Positions 63,263-64,000 of a stretch of 64,000 nt of DNA are shown here, piece after piece. The first letter of the stretch is position 1; each line of letters begins with the position of its first letter. A model generated the notes under the pieces. It was given only the letters and a program-made list of their open reading frames with translations. It searched no databases and had not been told where the DNA came from. The stretch comes from Vespa crabro (lineage: Eukaryota; Arthropoda; Insecta; Hymenoptera; Vespidae). The translations under genes and the position numbers were made by a program. Location of the stretch: positions 6,533,662-6,597,661 of the forward strand of contig NC_060957.1 in the NCBI RefSeq assembly GCF_910589235.1, in the 5' to 3' direction.

Positions 63263-64000
63263 TAGCAAGCGCGTTGAGCTCACTCATTTCACCGGATTTC
63301 CGGTGTTCGATACTTTTCATCTTCCCTTTAAGTAGTTATAAGAGAAAAATTGGAAGAGCCTTGCCTGCAACTTCTCGATCGATTAAATCCCTTAATTAGG
63401 TTCGCGGAATAAGTACGAACGAAGTCCTTTTGACTCTCATTTTGAATTCTTTCGTGTTCACCTCCGGTTTCGTCGTCGGGACAAAGAAACATCGAAATGT
63501 GTTCTTTCTCTCTTATGTCGTTTTGCGGAACGACGAACGTATCGTTTTCTCTCTATGTGTGTGTGTATGTATTTATATGTGAGTATGCAAGTCGTTAAAC
63601 GTATAAATTCGAGGCTTTATTGTTTTAGATAAAATTGCACCCGTACGTTATGAGTGGGATATGCAGAGGGTTAAAATAAATTCCTACGCCTAATGCGGAC
63701 AACGATCTTCTCTTCTTCTTCTTCTTCCTCCTCTTTCTTTTTCTCTTTCTCTTCTTCGCGACGCTTCTTCGCCGGATGCTCGCGGCTTCGGTTAAAACAT
63801 ATCACCGAGCTCGTTTGCCGCTGGACCAAACATTTACAGTCGTATAAGCTTACTCGACATATTGTTGGGCGCAGCCCGATCTTATCTGCATCCTGACTGT
63901 CGTGAATCGCAAGATCTCTCTCGGTTGATCCCGAACCTCGAAAGTGTAATTATTCGTCGAGAAGTTACAATAACTGCGCGACGAGGGAGAAGAGAGAAAA
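63263..64000. other. Intergenic DNA at the window end
   Basis: GC-balanced with a CTT-rich tract at 63706-63755. No gene is recognised. Confidence 0.5.

Overview
The window looks like nuclear genomic DNA of an insect, most likely an aculeate hymenopteran (bee or wasp). The reasons are the AT-rich background, very short introns, extreme density of (CT)n/(GA)n and (TA)n microsatellites, CpG-containing GC-richer intergenic DNA, and an ion-channel gene with HCN-family architecture. Nothing prokaryotic is visible: no operons, rRNA or CRISPR. The species assignment is inference.

Layout. Bases 1-24,300 are mostly AT-rich. They hold a diverged direct duplication of non-coding DNA (copy A about 1.5-6.35 kb, copy B about 17.5-20.8 kb). 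Nested inside are ~300-base tandem units, a 43-base tandem array, a TA-flanked inverted-repeat element (5375-5673) and a foldback element (17538-17860). A near-perfect 68-base-arm hairpin lies at 7282-7460 and overlaps a small ORF with a very good Kozak context.

The only gene I can assign with confidence is at 21808-23604 (+): three exons encoding a 525-residue HCN-family channel. It keeps the HCN N-terminal domain, six membrane segments, C-linker and a cyclic-nucleotide-binding domain with its phosphate-binding signature. It has lost the GYG selectivity filter (aligned residues read GFL) and most S4 arginines. A cluster of repeated ATTACCGAT-like motifs in both orientations lies 230-490 bases upstream of its start codon.

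Bases 24,300-64,000 are higher in GC and packed with GA/CT, TA, CTT and CCT tracts. Most long open frames there are low-complexity translations of these repeats. I found no recognisable gene, only one exon-like open segment (52076-52232) and several complex GC-balanced islands that could be conserved non-coding or regulatory DNA. This half reads as a gene desert or the inside of a very long intron.

The best candidates for something undescribed are the pore- and sensor-degenerate HCN-like channel, the long hairpin with its overlapping small ORF, and the duplicated non-coding module whose second copy ends about 1 kb upstream of the channel gene.
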